Shown here: positions 1 through 24,206 of the stretch, piece by piece
Numbering within the stretch: the first letter of the stretch is position 1
How the letters are laid out: each line of letters starts with the position of its first letter
Source of the DNA: Hypomesus transpacificus
Taxonomy: Eukaryota > Chordata > Actinopteri > Osmeriformes > Osmeridae
Reading direction: 5' to 3'
Assembly (NCBI RefSeq): GCF_021917145.1
Contig: NC_061063.1
Coordinates: forward strand, 5,811,944-5,875,943
DNA length: 64,000 nt
The notes under the pieces: generated by a model
What the model was told of the DNA's origin: nothing
The model's input: only the letters and a program-made list of their open reading frames with translations
Database searches by the model: none
Program-made: the position numbers and the translations under genes

Positions 1-2138
<2,138 letters not shown>

Positions 2139-2537
2139 CCGCAGCCTGGGGACCAGCTGACTGCTCCTAGAACTTCACATGACTCAGTCCTTATCCCAAA
2201 GTGTTTTTGTGTTTGAAAGCTGCAATGGAGGTTTGTGTGTGCACACATGTGTGTCTATGAAGTGCTGCACTAGTGTTAGGGTTGGGCTTTTCACCTACCA
2301 GACAATCTACCATAGAAATGAACCATATATTGTATTAACTAATGCACTGCTTGTGGTTATGTTCACACTGGGTGTTTGTGTTCACCACTTTGTGTGTCAC
2401 GAGCACAACTGTGATAGTAATTAACCTCCTGAAATTGCTCCTTAAATTCCTCGCACAGATTGGTTGAGTTACTGGTCCGTAACTCGTCAGCCAATGACAA
2501 GAAACCAAACCCTTCTACTGTACCTGAAAACGACTTG

Positions 2538-2543
2538 AATAAA
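2538..2543 (+). terminator. tpi1 polyadenylation signal
   Basis: Canonical AATAAA about 400 bases after the tpi1 stop codon, on the coding strand. It is the first such hexamer after the stop in a T/G-rich context, and so the likely 3' end signal. Confidence 0.65.
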
Positions 2544-2756
2544 AGGTTTATGTGCTACTGAATGCTATTAAATTTATTTGTTTCAATGTACATAGCTCTG
2601 GCCATCTGTGTGCTTGTGAAGGCAATCTGTTCATGTAAGAGACCCTGTGTGTGTGTGTGTCAACTGTGGTGTTAAGCTGTAACAATTAGACCCCCTAGTG
2701 GCTGAAGGTAGCACCTTCATAAAACATGCAGTGAGTCAGGCTGAAAAACCTGTCAA

Positions 2757-2815
2757 GCATTAGTGGGTCAGTGGTAGAATTCTCGCCTGCTGAGCGAAGG
2801 CCAGCCGTGGGTAGC
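2757..2815 (+). pseudogene. tRNA-Gly-derived relic
   Basis: The first half closely matches a vertebrate tRNA-Gly: GCATT acceptor start, then GGTCAGTGGTAGAATTCTCG (D arm into anticodon stem). The anticodon loop reads CTGCTGA instead of CTGCCAC, one anticodon-stem pair is lost, and no convincing GGTTCGATTCC T-arm follows. It is therefore not a functional tRNA. It is either a decayed tRNA copy or the head of a tRNA-derived SINE. Confidence 0.55.
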
Positions 2816-3140
2816 CAGACAGCATTTCTGTGATCTTATGCAACCTTTTTCTGCAGGCATTTAAGAGACGAGGATTGTGGGTGCATGCCTGGGTTTGCTA
2901 TGCGACCAAGGTACCATTTTTTCATGAATTTCCTAAACATAATTAGTGTAGCAATGCATGTAAGTAACGCATGGGTGCCCTTTACTTTTGATATAGACTA
3001 GTACATTCTGTGTCATCCTTCACATTTACAGAAGTTTAAGTGATACAAATCAATAATATTGTTAGTGGGAACTGGGTAACTCCACCACACAGGAACAGTG
3101 AACACAGAGACAGGCCTGGCATGATAGAAGTATCCACCTC

Positions 3141-3159
3141 TTTATTTCACATCTTTATT
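3141..3159 (-). terminator. eno2 polyadenylation signals
   Basis: Two AATAAA hexamers on the minus strand (3141-3146 and 3154-3159 as TTTATT on the plus strand) lie about 810 bases beyond the eno2 stop codon. This fits the 3' end of the eno2 transcript. Confidence 0.55.
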
Positions 3160-3780
3160 TTTCTGTGACAGACATTTAATACAGAAACTGTATTTTCACA
3201 CAGCTATTCTACAGATATAGGAACTCAAGGATGGGAGGTGGGCGGGACGGGCTTCAAGCATGGGGGTACCAAGCCAATCAGAGCCACACAAGGGGGTAGG
3301 AGTGAGGAAGTAACCAATAGCAACAACAGGAACAAGAAGAGGGATGCAGAGTGAGGGGAGGATTGTTCCTGGAGAGGGGGGTGGTGAGACATAGGGAGAG
3401 AGAGAGGAGAGGGGGATGGAGAGTGCAGTTTTCATGTCGTCATGGGTGAATGAGTGCATGACTGTGCAACACAATGTCATGTATGTGTGCGTCTTTGTGT
3501 ATTTCTGTCATCCAAGTCAATATAAATATCTATATAAATATTTATCTTGTTTATCATAATCATCGGTTCCAGTTGTGCTTCAAGCTTCATATATTTGATC
3601 TACACAAATCTCTCCATCCACGTTTGTCAATCTGCTGGCATGTCAGTTTAGTCTGCCTGTCAAAAGATTGGTCAGTTCTGTCTGTAGTCCCATCGGTCCT
3701 GTGTGTGTGTCTGTAGTGCTGTTGGTCCTGTCTGTCTGTGTGTGTGTGTGTGTGTCGGTGGTGGGTGTTTGGCTGGGTCA

Positions 3781-3968
3781 GCTGGGTCTCACAGGAGTGG
3801 TCTAACAGAGGATGGGTCTCACAGGAGTGGTCTAACAGAGGATGGGTCTCACAGGAGTGGTCTAACAGAGGATGGGTCTCACAGGAGTGGTCTAACAGAG
3901 GATGGGTCTCACAGGAGTGGTCTAACAGAGGATGGGTCTCACAGGAGTGGTCTAACAGAGGATGGGTC

Positions 3969-3975
<7 letters not shown>
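3781..3975 (-). repeat. 30-bp minisatellite starting at the eno2 stop codon
   Basis: Six and a half head-to-tail copies of a 30-bp unit with almost no divergence (first full unit 3781-3810, half unit 3961-3975). Read on the minus strand, the half unit begins in the last two eno2 codons: CTG TGA, the terminal Leu and stop, lies inside the repeat. Every later unit therefore carries another CTGTGA in the first 190 bases of the 3' UTR. The period is a multiple of three, which explains the spurious open frames on both strands here. Confidence 0.95.
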
Positions 3976-8908
<4,933 letters not shown>

Positions 8909-11900
8909 CCTGGGGAGGGAGAGATGGAAAGTGACAGACAGAAAGGCAGAGAAAGAGGGACAGATAGACAGAGAGATCCGAATCAGCTCAAGGCTCAGAA
9001 TCAGCTCAAGGCTCATGATAACGTCTTTTGTACATAAAGAGTTGATGTCCGTGTCAGAAAACGCTGTGTCCAGGTTGCAGTTGACCCACGCACACCCGAT
9101 CCGTCCGGCCTGGCTCTCTGGAAGACCCAGCACGTCTCTCTCTAGACTGTCTGTCCACACTGGGCTCAGGCTAACCCTTCCAGCACATCCGGCTGACCTC
9201 ATCACAACACATTACAGCTACTGTTCTATGACCTTTTTCAAGCGGTTGCTGGGTCCAGTTGCTAAATCCAGTCACGAGGTGTGGGAACACGCAGCCTCCA
9301 TCAACGCCATCGGTGGACATTGTCCAAACTTTCAGAGCCCCGTCCATCTGGTCAAGACTCACAATTCCCTTGAGCCTTAATCAAGGTTTTCCTATCCCAT
9401 AGGTAATACCAATCCAGTTGATAAAGCCTCACTTTCAGTCTCATCCCTGAGTGACAGGAGGAAGAACCCGTTTTACATCTGCAGTGCCCTCCTCCATTCT
9501 CCTCACCTCAAACGCTTGTCATGTACAGCAGGTCCTCAAATACATATCTCTCAACATGGGGACGGATGTAGGTACTTCTGTGGTCCCTGTATCTATAGAG
9601 GACTTGTTTGCTCTGATGTCAGGTAGCATTTCTAAACGGCAGCCGTGCGTTTAATAGTATCTCCCCCACACAGACGCTCACACACGCAGCGAGCATCAGA
9701 ACGGGCTTTGAGGACACCCGTGTTGCCGCCACACCTTTGGTAGACTGCAGCTCTCAGCACAAATAAGGAGCAAGCGTAAGAGGGGAGGAGGGAGAGAGAG
9801 GGAAAGAGGGAGGCGGAGGGGTGGGGGTTGCAGAGCGAGCCATGATGGGGAGAAAAAAATAGATAAATAATTAAATGTTATCTTTTGGCTGAGGAAAAGA
9901 GGAGGATGAAAGATGGAGGGAGAGGAGGAGAAAGATTGGAACGTTGTAGTGGAAAGGAGAGCAGGCACCCTTGGAGAGAAGAAGGAAGAGGGCACATTTT
10001 AGCAGGACTTGCACAGGCTGGACACACGCTGACACACACGAACACACACACACATACACACACACAAGAAGAAGTGTCACAGGCACAGACAGGCACATAC
10101 ACATGAAAACAGACAGATGAAAACACATTAGTGAGGCACACACTTTCACACACACACACACACACACACTCCTTGCTAGCACAAACACCGTCCACCCACT
10201 TACTAAAACAGACAGCTCACAAATACTGCTACAAATGAAGGCACCCAAGTCCTTTTCCCTCCTCACTCTCTTTCTTTCAGTTTCATCTTTATCTCTCTCT
10301 CCTTTTCTCTTGCTCTAAAGCACATACTCCATCACCATCATAAGTATCCCCTCACACATCCATGCTCGTTCTGCTGTCTGCATTGGATGCCTATACTGTA
10401 CATACATTACAGGAACATAGCCATGCGTTAAGGAATATCCCCACAAGCGCACTCTTACACATATACCCACACACACAGCTGAGGCAGCATCCAAATACTC
10501 ATACTCTGCACAATACTGGATAGTATACTGATACACTATATCCAGACTGTCACACATACACATATACACACACGCACACACACATTGACAGTGTATCAGT
10601 GGACATACATTGAGTAGGAAGCCTAAAAGCTCTGACACACCAACGTAACACCTCACACATGTGCCATAGCATTTTCATTACACCTTCCTACACACACAAA
10701 CACACATGCACACACACACAGAAACTGTAGCAGCAACATCTCCCCCACCCACACACATCAACCCCTGAGCTTCCCTGTCCAAATCAATACAAGAGGTTTT
10801 GGACAAACCAGACATGAGAGAAAATCGACTCACTTGTATGAATGAGAAAAGAGTGGGATGAGAGAAAGAGAGGAAGATGAGAGGAGAGAGGATGTTCATC
10901 CTTACCTGCTGTCTGTGTGTTTCTACTACAGGGCAAGCGAGAAAATGCTGGCGATGGAGAGAGCGAGATGGGAGGGAGATAAACTGAGAGGAGGGTGGGG
11001 GGGGAAGCCGAGGGAGAGAGAGACGGAGAGCTGAGAGGAGGAAAACAGAGGGAGGGGGTAAAACGTGTGACAGAAGGGGGAGGGGATGGAGACATGACTC
11101 ACAGGAAGATGTTGAGAGAGGGAGAAAAGGAGGGATGGGAGGAGAAAAAGGAGGTTGGGGACTGATTAATTAGGAGGAACTATGGATGGAGGAGAAATGT
11201 TAGGGAGAAAACGATAGGGTGCTGCATCTAAGCTGCACATTAGGGGTAAAAATAGACAGAGGAAGAAAAAGAGTCTGTCTGTTCTATTCCTCCTTCTCAT
11301 TCTCCCCTTCTTCCTTCTCTCTCTCTCTCTTTCTCTCTCTCGCTCTGTCTCACTCTATCTGTTTTTCTCTCGTGGTGCCATAGATGTAGAGTCATGCATG
11401 TGTAGGGCAAGCTTGCATGTACAGTTACATAATCTATGCTACAGAACACTAGTACAGCAGCAGGAAAGCAGTCTGTACAAAGAAGAACCACATTGATACA
11501 GCACATTACCACGCACACACACATCCATGTTTCCACAAACACAAATAATGCACTTGGAATACATTTACCGGAAGTCTTACATTTCTTTGTGGAATCTCCA
11601 TCACCACGTTCTCCGACCTCGACTTCAAATCTGTGTCCAGACCAAATATAAATATGACTATTTTATTGTGTTTCTATTAATGAATCATTGTGCACTTTCG
11701 GTTCCTACGAAACAACATCAAATGTTGAAGCTTGCTGGGGGCACAGTGTTAAAGGCCCATATTGACGTACATACAAATGGACAGGATAGGTTATATGAGA
11801 GTGTGAGCATATTTGTGTGTGTGTGTGTGGTTAAACAGGGCATCCCTAGATAAAAAAAAACATTTTGAGATAATCTATGATTAAAACAGTTGATTTTAAT

Positions 11901-13560
11901 GGGAGTATGTTTGGAATACGAACACCACGTCCTTGACATCCATTTTATAGTTTGCCATGGGTAAAGAGAGGAAGAACGAGGGAGAGTGGGGAAAATAGCG
12001 AGAAAGAGAGGGTTTTGGTTCGCAATTAGCTCATTTTCTGGTAGGTCACATCTGAAGGTCGCTTGACCTTTTTGTCAACAAGCTCTTCTCCAATACTTCT
12101 CCCAATCTGGGCAGTTCCAACCAATCAGACAGACAGCCTTGACTGCCTAACAGCAATGATAACAGCAATGACATTTGACTGCTCTCGGCCTCCGTCCAAC
12201 TACTATTTTGAACATGCAAGATTGACAAGTGGCCCTCCTTCTAGTCACCAGACTGGTTCCCCAGTCTCTGTTCTAGCCTGCACAGCTGCTCCTATCTTCC
12301 CCTCCTGGCCTTGATGTGTGTGTGTGTGTGTGTCTGTGTGTGTGTGTGTGTGTCTGGCCTCCCCTCTTAGGGGTTGGATTTCAGAGAAGAAGAGACAGAG
12401 AGAAATGGGGAGAGAGAGAAAGGGAAAAGGAGAAAACTAAAGTAGGGAGACAAGGATGCAACAAACAGGGTGATATTTACAGCAGCAGGAACTTGGTTTC
12501 CCATCCTGCTGGGATGACTGTTGGCATGTTCATCTTTGTAATTATCCTAGCTAAAATATACAATTTTGTTAAAATAATACTAATTTCATGTGTTGTCGTT
12601 CATAACATTCCAAAGGCTTCAAACCAAAGTAAAACATTAAAAAAAGGAGTGGATGTCATTTGTAATTGCAGACCTACTGTTTGACATTTGTTTGCTTTCC
12701 ACACCCCACATATCCTTGACAAACAAAGATTACTCTGATTGTGACATTAATTATATGATTGGCTTGCAAAATGCAAACAGGTTTTTGAGGTAGGTACCAG
12801 GAAAGATGTTGCACTCTCTGTACTCCAGTGCCATCTTGTGGCCATGTTAATTATCCCTCAATCGTTGCCATGTAAACTCAACATCTTCCTGTAAAACAAG
12901 CACTGTGTAATCTACACTGTGGAAATCAGGGGCCACTGAGAAACAACATAACGTAACCATCCTCTAGGACTTATCTGGCCCTTGCAGGAAGACAGTGCCA
13001 CTGTGCCAGCTGTGACTCAGACCTAGTAGACACTGTTCAGGTAGATGATTTCCTCTCACTTCACTCACAATACAAGCCTGGTGAATGTCCCAAATGTCTC
13101 TTGAAAAATGTATCCTGCACTGCTTAGGCTTCGTTTTTTACTCTACAAACCAGGCCTAGACTTCCTCTGAACAAACCCCTCTGAATGTTCATGCTAAAAC
13201 TGATTATTCCCTCAAACTCCTCTTCTGTGGGATACAGGTAGTAATTGTGCTAATTCTCTTGCAATCAGTGTGACTCATCACAGCCACCACCTGTCTCAAT
13301 GTCAAGACCCCCAACTTTCCAATACTCTGGTAGTTGTCTGGAGCAATGAATGACTAGGTATACACTTCGTCCGTTTTACAAAACGTTTTTTTTAATTAGT
13401 ATTATTTTTACAAACATTACCAAACACGTTAATTATAAATGTAAGATTTGACCTAGGGTTACGTGTTTTAATTTCTCTAAATATTTCCGTCCTATGAGTC
13501 CAATGGGCTGAACTCCGTGGCACGCCTCTTTTATGTGATTTGATTTCCAGTCAGAAAACC
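8909..13560. other. eno2 upstream / intergenic low-complexity DNA
   Basis: No conserved coding exon was recognised on either strand. The stretch is dominated by purine-rich GGAGAGA tracts and CA/GT repeats (for example 8731-8784, 10030-10170 and 12316-12356). By inference it contains the eno2 non-coding first exon and promoter, because the eno2 coding start sits directly behind an acceptor at 8909. No TATA box or other decisive element could be assigned. Confidence 0.5.
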
Positions 13561-13599
13561 CCGGACGTATAGGCTACGCCCGTGGTAGACTGTGACAAG
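13500..13599 (+). other. possible non-coding first exon of the cdc42 paralogue
   Basis: A strong donor (ACAAG|GTAAGAAA) ends a stretch at 13599, in a modest GC-rich context rich in CG dinucleotides. The coding start of the downstream GTPase (15002) lies immediately behind an acceptor, so an upstream leader exon is required and this is the best candidate seen. The 5' limit is unknown. Confidence 0.3.
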
Positions 13600-17726
<4,127 letters not shown>

Positions 17727-18830
17727 AGCCGAGGAGAGAGGCGAGGGCGGGCCACGTGGGCATAGGGACAGACCGAGAGATCTGGGAAGAGGGAGGGAGG
17801 GAGGGTGGGTGGGAGCAAAAGAGGACGAGCGAGACACTCGTTTAAATAGTGCCTTCAGTGGATGACAGAGGGGATATGTGGTTTTAGGTGTGAGGGGTTG
17901 ACAACGAGCAATGTCTAGATACAGACAGACCTGGTGTGTGCTCCCTGCATCGCTGGCTTCAGTAACACAGCTGATCAAATCTCTGTACCAGTACCTAGAA
18001 GAAGAGACTTTAGCAATAGTAACGAGATGTCCATATTCTCTGTTGCCTTAAAAGTTACACACACACACAAAAGTTTCGAGAGATTTCGGGAGGAATAGTG
18101 CAGAGTTGCGTGCTTATTTTCTGTTTGATAAATCCTTAACTGACTGGAGAGAAAGTGCTTCAACCAACACAGTCTAAACACACATACACACACACACCCA
18201 CCCTCTCACACTTTCAGACTAGTGCTATTTCTGCTGCACATCTGTCCTAGTTGACACCACCAACATTGCAGCCTCCAGTACCTGCTTCTGAGAGGCAATC
18301 TTATATTTCTGCTGAGATCAACAACTCTTCTTCTCCTGTTTGCCTTTGCCTTTACTCCACTGGAACCTCAAGTGCTTTTAACTTCCTCTTGGTTGACTGC
18401 TGCCCCCTTCAGACGTTAACATGAACTGAGTTTTCCACTTTTGGCCTTTTCTTTTGGAGATTATAGTGTATTAATGATTATATTATGAGTATTATATTTT
18501 TCCTTACTCTTTGTTTTGGAGGGGATGTTGCAGTGGTAAGCTGTTTTGGCATTTGAGGTTTCTTTTTTTTTTTTTATATATTTTTTTATTATTATTTGAT
18601 GGATGTGTGCCAATGGTCTCAGCGTCATTTGGTCTGGTTTCATTTGACATAACAATCATGAAATGCCTCGTAATACCTACTACCGTGCTGGTAGTGATCA
18701 GTAGTAATAACAGCAAAAGCAATAACGGTTGACAAATAACAAACATAGCTCTGTCAGAACTGCCTCATACGATTGTTGTTGAATCAGGGGTGATTTGAAA
18801 TAATAAAAAAAAGTACTTGAACCTCTTGAA
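17727..18830 (+). other. 3' UTR of the cdc42 paralogue
   Basis: Non-coding sequence after the TAG, ending near an AATAAA at 18802-18807 in an AT-rich context. A CA repeat lies at 18058-18068 and T-runs at 18563-18590. No other gene was seen. Confidence 0.55.
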
Positions 18831-21080
18831 CTTGTTTTGAATTTGAAGTCTGTGAAAGTAATACGCATAATTCAAATTATTATATAGTTGTGTGTCTAAT
18901 ATATTGTAGTCTTGGAGCAAGGAGGCCATTGTCATACCAGCTCCTCACTACAGGCTACTGGAAACCCCTATGTAGCCAAGATGAAACCCAGCAGTTTTGT
19001 TTCCAGTGACATTTTAAGATCAAAATGTAATCTATAGGGTTAGCAGATTAGATATATTTTATGTTGCAAACAGTTGCATGTTGCAATATGAGTCATTTTG
19101 AATTACCAAACATTGGAAATGGCTTTGATTAAAGTGGCTATGACAGTCAAAACCATTGGAGGTGATAAAGTAAGCTGACCTGAAAGCTAAGCCCACGTGA
19201 GACATGGAGGAGGCCTTCTTGGTGCTGGGGCAGCAGCGTGGCATAGAGCTGGAAGATGGGATGGATCGTGACTTCGGCCCTATTCCACCGTCACTCATTG
19301 ACAAATCTTTTTTTTTTTTTTTATTGAACACATTTTGTTTGTTCACACCATAAGTGAGGACACTGACACAGTCATCCTGTTTGTGGGCTGACCAATGGGC
19401 TTGGAAGGCTGATGGTCAATCAGCAGTGAAAATGGAGAGGGGATGGCCCCATCCTGGACATCAAAGCCACCGTCAAAGTGTTGGGTGACTGATATCAGGG
19501 TCTTCTACCCCAGTGGAAAAGGTGATGTGATGAAAGTACTCCAATGAAGTACCATACCCAGTCTCCGTCCAGTGCTTGGGGAACCTGATGCTACTCAAGT
19601 CAATGAATAACTCACTACCAGATCGGCAGATGGAGGAAAATCCACCTGAACTGAAGATCTTTCTCCAATTGATATGCATGACACGCATGGCAGCAGCCAA
19701 AGAACTGCACTGCCGTGCTGCAAGTCTCAGTTGCCCTGACTATTACAAGTGAAGGAGGTGAGGTCCGCTGCTGCAAACCCAATCCCAATACATGAAGAGG
19801 AAGAGGCTGAGGAGAGAGGTGATGAAGAGGGGGAAAGCCTTTGAGTGTGAAGTTGTGGTTGTTGTTCTCAATGAACTTATTGCTGTTTCCTATATTCAGT
19901 GTTTTCTTAGCTAAATATCCTAAATTATGGAAATGATCAGATGTTTGATACCATCTACATGTTTTTAACTTGCAAATGAAAACAATTTTTTTAATGAATT
20001 TGCTGATAAGGGCAAGAAAATAGGCTAGAAATGTTTTGTTATATTTTATACACACAATGCCGTACGTAACCATTAGAATGTGATCATTTTAGAATGTCTT
20101 CTTTTTCGTAAGAATTAGTTAATTCTGGAGAAAAAACAACAACATGCAATTCTTTTTAAGCAACCAATTTGAAACTCGTCCCTTGGGCCAGATGACATTT
20201 CCATAATAAAAGTTCATAAGCAACACCATTACTAGGTTCAAGACATTTCCAGTAGACTACTAGGGGGCAGTGTTTCATATGTTTTGAAAGGACCCATGCA
20301 AATGGCCCATATTCAGCTCCAAGGCCCATTTTGATTGGCAATCTAAAATGGATCTTGTCCCAACCCGGCATGACATGTCCTAAGCCAACTGGCTTCCCTC
20401 CTCAGCGATGTGTGGCTCTCAGCTGACTTGTGGAATGGACCTAACCATGAAGGCTGTGACCCTGGGCCTCTGTCAAGGCCCCCTAGAAGGTGGCCCTGCT
20501 CGAAGGAGTTCTTTATTTTTTTTTACAATTCAACAAGGATTGTTTCCACCATTGACATAATCTAACACTGATTAATTGTTTTCCTAATGGATTGATAAGT
20601 GTGACCTTGTTGCTCAGGCAGTCTACACGGTAGACACTGTCTGCCACATTTACCCCATTTTTTAGAACGTCCATTCTCATTGACGGTCTTTGGCACTGCT
20701 CCATTCACTGAAGTGCAGCAGAATAAAATGGCGGGGAAAAGCACAGAATGATTAGATTTATATGCTTCATTTAAACATTTATGTACCAGGGCTTGACAAC
20801 ACAATAGCCAATGTTTTAGCACTTGAATAATGTGTTTCAAGCACTCGTGTGAGGCAGAGGATGGAGCTAACTCAAATGTTGTAGATACTGAGACTGTCAA
20901 CAGCTAGACAGAGCATGAGAAAGGTGTTTGAGAGGGGTAGAGAAAAAGTAGAATCCATGGAGATATAAGCTGCCGGTCATCCATCTTGTGTACATGCGTG
21001 TAAAGGTGGGCGTGTGTTGTAATCTAGTCAGTCACACGTCCTGCCTGTCCCAGTGTGCCTGACTCAGTTTGTGGTGGTGG
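18831..21080. other. intergenic region with an unidentified coding-like remnant
   Basis: No intact gene. Between about 19204 and 19740 short frames read like eroded protein (for example MEEAFLVLGQQRGIELEDG, EDTDTVILFVG and IRVFYPSGKGDVMKVLQ). They are broken by stops, frameshifts and a T-run. This could be a decayed retrocopy or chance, and I could not assign a family. The rest is AT-rich with no recognisable feature. Confidence 0.3.
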
Positions 21081-21088
21081 TATGTGAA

Positions 21089-21681
21089 TATTATGGGATG
21101 CCCATTTGACCTCATTATAAGTGCGTTGCTATTGGCAACCATGGGTTGGGAGGGGGAGGCGGGAGGGGGGAGGGGGGAGGGGGGAGGGGGGAGGGGGGAG
21201 GGGGGAGGAGAAGAGGGGCATTATGGGATAGAAACCTGACCTCTCTTTTTTTCCCTCTCTCTCGCTGTCTCCGAGGACACACGGTTTGCCTAAACAAAGA
21301 TACATAAGGAGACATGGTGGGAAGAGATTGCCAAAGCCCACACTGGCAGAGCCATCACCATACCTGTTTACAGAGCTGGTATAAATAGTTACATCCACTC
21401 ACATTCAATATATATAGAGACCACTACACTTACACAATGGACAATAGCATGCAGTATATATACATTTCAGCCTAGAGGATGTACTCATTGTGTACGTGTT
21501 GTTGTGTGTGTGCGTTCGAATAGCATGAATGTCTCTGGCCACTGGAGTCGAAAAATCTGTCCGTCTCACTTCCTTGTTCCCTGATATGGCTGGTTTCCAT
21601 GAATACGGTGACGGCAAGGCAGCCTATGGTCTTATTATGGGATGCTCTTTGTTTTGTCACAACGTGTCCTGGTATGGGATG
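21089..21681 (+). promoter_or_regulatory. ZNF410-like motif group A (4 sites)
   Basis: Exact TATTATGGGATG at 21089-21100 and 21633-21644. Degenerate copies at 21219-21230 (CATTATGGGATA) and 21670-21681 (TGGTATGGGATG). The reverse complement CATCCCATAATA is the recalled ZNF410 binding motif. All copies share one orientation and lie upstream of chd4. A palindromic GTTGCTATTGGCAAC (21125-21139) and long G-runs lie between them. Confidence 0.75.
21148..21212 (+). repeat. G-run array with quadruplex potential
   Basis: About eight consecutive GGGGGGA-type units on the plus strand inside the upstream chd4 motif region. The pattern satisfies a simple G-quadruplex rule many times over. Related G-runs occur at 21691-21840, 22437-22565 and 25460-25545. 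Confidence 0.8.
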
Positions 21682-22310
21682 GGTGGGTGGGGGAGGGGGG
21701 TGAAAAGAGTATGTGTGAGTGTTGAGGAGGGGGGGGGGGTGGAAAGGGTGTGTGTGCATTGGGGGGGAGTGTTTGTGTTGGGGGGAGGGGCAGAGAAAGA
21801 GTGCACGTGCATGCGTGTGTTAAGATGGGGGGGGGGGGGGGTGGTAATGTTGACGTGTGTGTGATGTAAGCTAAGCACCATGAGTACAACTGGTAGGTGA
21901 GAATAACCTCTTCGATTGTTTGGACTACATCCCAAAACTACTAACTGGGCAAAATCCAATGTACACCATACAACATAAAATAACAGAAGTAATAACGTAG
22001 GGACACAGCCTAGGCCACCATGCTTATTTTGGGGCCTAAAGTTTGTGCTGTCTACTTGTCACATAGTCTGTATGGAACGTGCGTACAGTTTTTTTCTCTG
22101 GACTGCCAACCTAAGGCGAGAGCAAGAGAAAAAGAGTTCAAATGGTTTTGGAAAGGAACCTATAGCGCATGGTTAGGTCTGTTGCAGACATCACTGTATG
22201 CAGTGTATTTTGAGAAACCGGCCTCCTTGTGTGTGTGCGTGTGCTTACAGTTTGAAGACATACTGTACTCTAAGAGAGGGGTGCGCGTGAGAGAGCGAGA
22301 GAGAGAGAGG

Positions 22311-22347
<37 letters not shown>

Positions 22348-22417
22348 AGGGAGAGAGAGAGAAAGAGAGGGAGGGAGAGAGACAGAAGAGAGCCGGGGAG
22401 TGAATTAGCACTCAGAT

Positions 22418-22745
22418 TATTATGGAGTGGCAGAGGTGGGGGAGGAGGGGGGAGGGAGGGCAGCCGCTCTGCTTATTATGGGATGCCGGCGTTGTTAGGC
22501 GTGGGGGAGGGGTGGAGGCGTGGAAGTAAGGGGGGGGGGGGGGGGGTTGGCTGAACGAGGGGGAGGAGGGGTAGCGGAATATTATGGTCTGGCCTAGGCC
22601 TGTTTTGTGTGCTAAGACTCTTCCCTCCACCCTCCCTTCTTCCCTTCCCTCCCACCCGTGCTTGAGAATGCGTGTGCGTTACTAAGGGAGTACTGTGTGC
22701 GCATTGAGATCAAGGCAGGCTTGACGTGTGGTATATTATGGGATG
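22418..22745 (+). promoter_or_regulatory. ZNF410-like motif group B (4 sites)
   Basis: Exact TATTATGGGATG at 22474-22485 and 22734-22745; the variant TATTATGGTCTG at 22580-22591; a degenerate TATTATGGAGTG at 22418-22429. Same orientation as the other groups, in G-rich sequence. Confidence 0.78.
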
Positions 22746-23961
22746 TCTATCCTCAGGTGCGTATTGAATGAAAGGAAAGAGACAGACGTAAGAGACAAAG
22801 GGAGTTGTCTGTTGGTCTGTCTGGGGATCTCACAAGAACCACATTGTCTCATATCATTTCCTAATAGTGGAGTTGAATGTGTTGCTCTTTCCAAATCATC
22901 TTTGCAAACAGTGATCCCAATTTTTATGAACTAAGGGTAGTTTATAGTCAAGGAACTGCAACTGGTTATTATTAATGTTACATTATGTGCAGAGAGTGGC
23001 GACACTGACAACACACACATACACGCATGCAGGAGTGTCCACAGAAGAAACCCATTTTCGACCCATTTTCTTTTTTTCCATCCACGACGTTCCTCTTCCA
23101 AGGACAGCCAGGAGAGGTGCGGAGCCATATCAGCGTTGCCCTGGGACCATTCCAAGTGCTCATGCCCATGTCTTAGTCAGGGACAGAGCAGGAGAAAAAT
23201 CTGGTTCAGTATTGAGACTTGATATACTTGTGACCTTGACCTCTCACTCTTCTTAATTCTTTGTTTGGCTGTTTATACTTATTCTAGACACCATGAGACC
23301 GTTTTTCAAATAGAGATCGGGTACAGTCCCCCCCCCAAAAAAATTGTATATAAACAGAGACTTCTCTTTCTTAGATTTAGACTAGGCCCAATGGAGTCCA
23401 ATTAACCAGTATGTACATTTGGCTCAAAATGTTTATAGACCACTGAACTCCATGAAGGTGTGGAGGAACAGTATCCCTCTAGTTTGAACTAATCTGTGGG
23501 ATTCTCCACAGATTGAGGCAGTCATGAATGTGTTTGGCTTGAATGATGTTAGATCCAGTCAAGCCAACACATAATGGAGCAAGCGTTCCTCATTCACATG
23601 AATGAAAGGAAGAAATTGTGGGAATACAACTAGAGCAAGACAGGAAGCCATATTATCATCAGCAACAGCAATGAACACTCTTTTCCCCTCACAGTGGAAC
23701 TGTCTCTTCACTGACAAGGGAAATGTGCTCTCACAATTCTTATTGTGTCAGCCAGGAGTCTCTTACTCTACCTGCCTGCCAGTCAGTCAGATAGCTGCTC
23801 TCTTATCTGTCTGTCCACAGTCCTCTCGTCTATCAGTGAGTCAATATGATTCCATCCATATGTTCTGTCTTGCCTGGTGACAGTCTTACATTAAAGGATG
23901 TCTGGAATGGAGAGGGTGTGGGGGTGTGTAGAGAGGAGGGGGGAGGGGGGGGTTGAAGGAG

Positions 23962-24206
23962 TATTATGGTCTGTATTTTGGCTTACATGGTAATCTGACC
24001 CCGCCTGTAACCCCCACCCCCTCGCGAGTGCTTATCTCCATGGCAACAACCGGTACAGGAAGAATATTATGGTCTGTAGTTTCTCTTTGCTCAAAAATGA
24101 TATTATGGGATGTTGCTTGTCGGCCGCCTGTGTGGGGGAGGGGCAGCAGCGTGCTGGTCCCCATGACAACCGCCCCCATATCCCTCTGATTGGTGATTAT
24201 GGGATG
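23962..24206 (+). promoter_or_regulatory. ZNF410-like motif group C (4 sites)
   Basis: Variant TATTATGGTCTG at 23962-23973 and 24065-24076, exact TATTATGGGATG at 24101-24112, and a one-mismatch GATTATGGGATG at 24195-24206. X-box-like CTCCATGGCAAC (24036-24047) and CCCCATGACAAC (24159-24170) sit between the sites. Confidence 0.8.

Larger units (their letters stand above)
2139..3120 (+). other. tpi1 3' UTR and tpi1-eno2 spacer
   Basis: The tpi1 3' UTR runs from the stop codon to a polyadenylation signal AATAAA at 2538-2543. The rest is spacer containing a short GT repeat (about 2645-2662) and a tRNA-Gly-like relic (2757-2815). tpi1 and eno2 converge tail to tail, since the eno2 polyA signals lie at about 3141-3159 on the opposite strand. 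No further gene was seen. Confidence 0.6.

Noticed and set aside
2757-2815. Functional tRNA gene
   Set aside because: Anticodon stem mismatch and no proper T-arm or acceptor closure.
9451-10266. Possible small genes upstream of eno2
   Set aside because: Frames of 60-130 codons with low-complexity composition, no splice-consistent conserved exon and no recognised domain.
20199-20210. TTTCCATAATA near 20.2 kb as a reverse-orientation ZNF410 site
   Set aside because: Three or more mismatches to the 12-mer.
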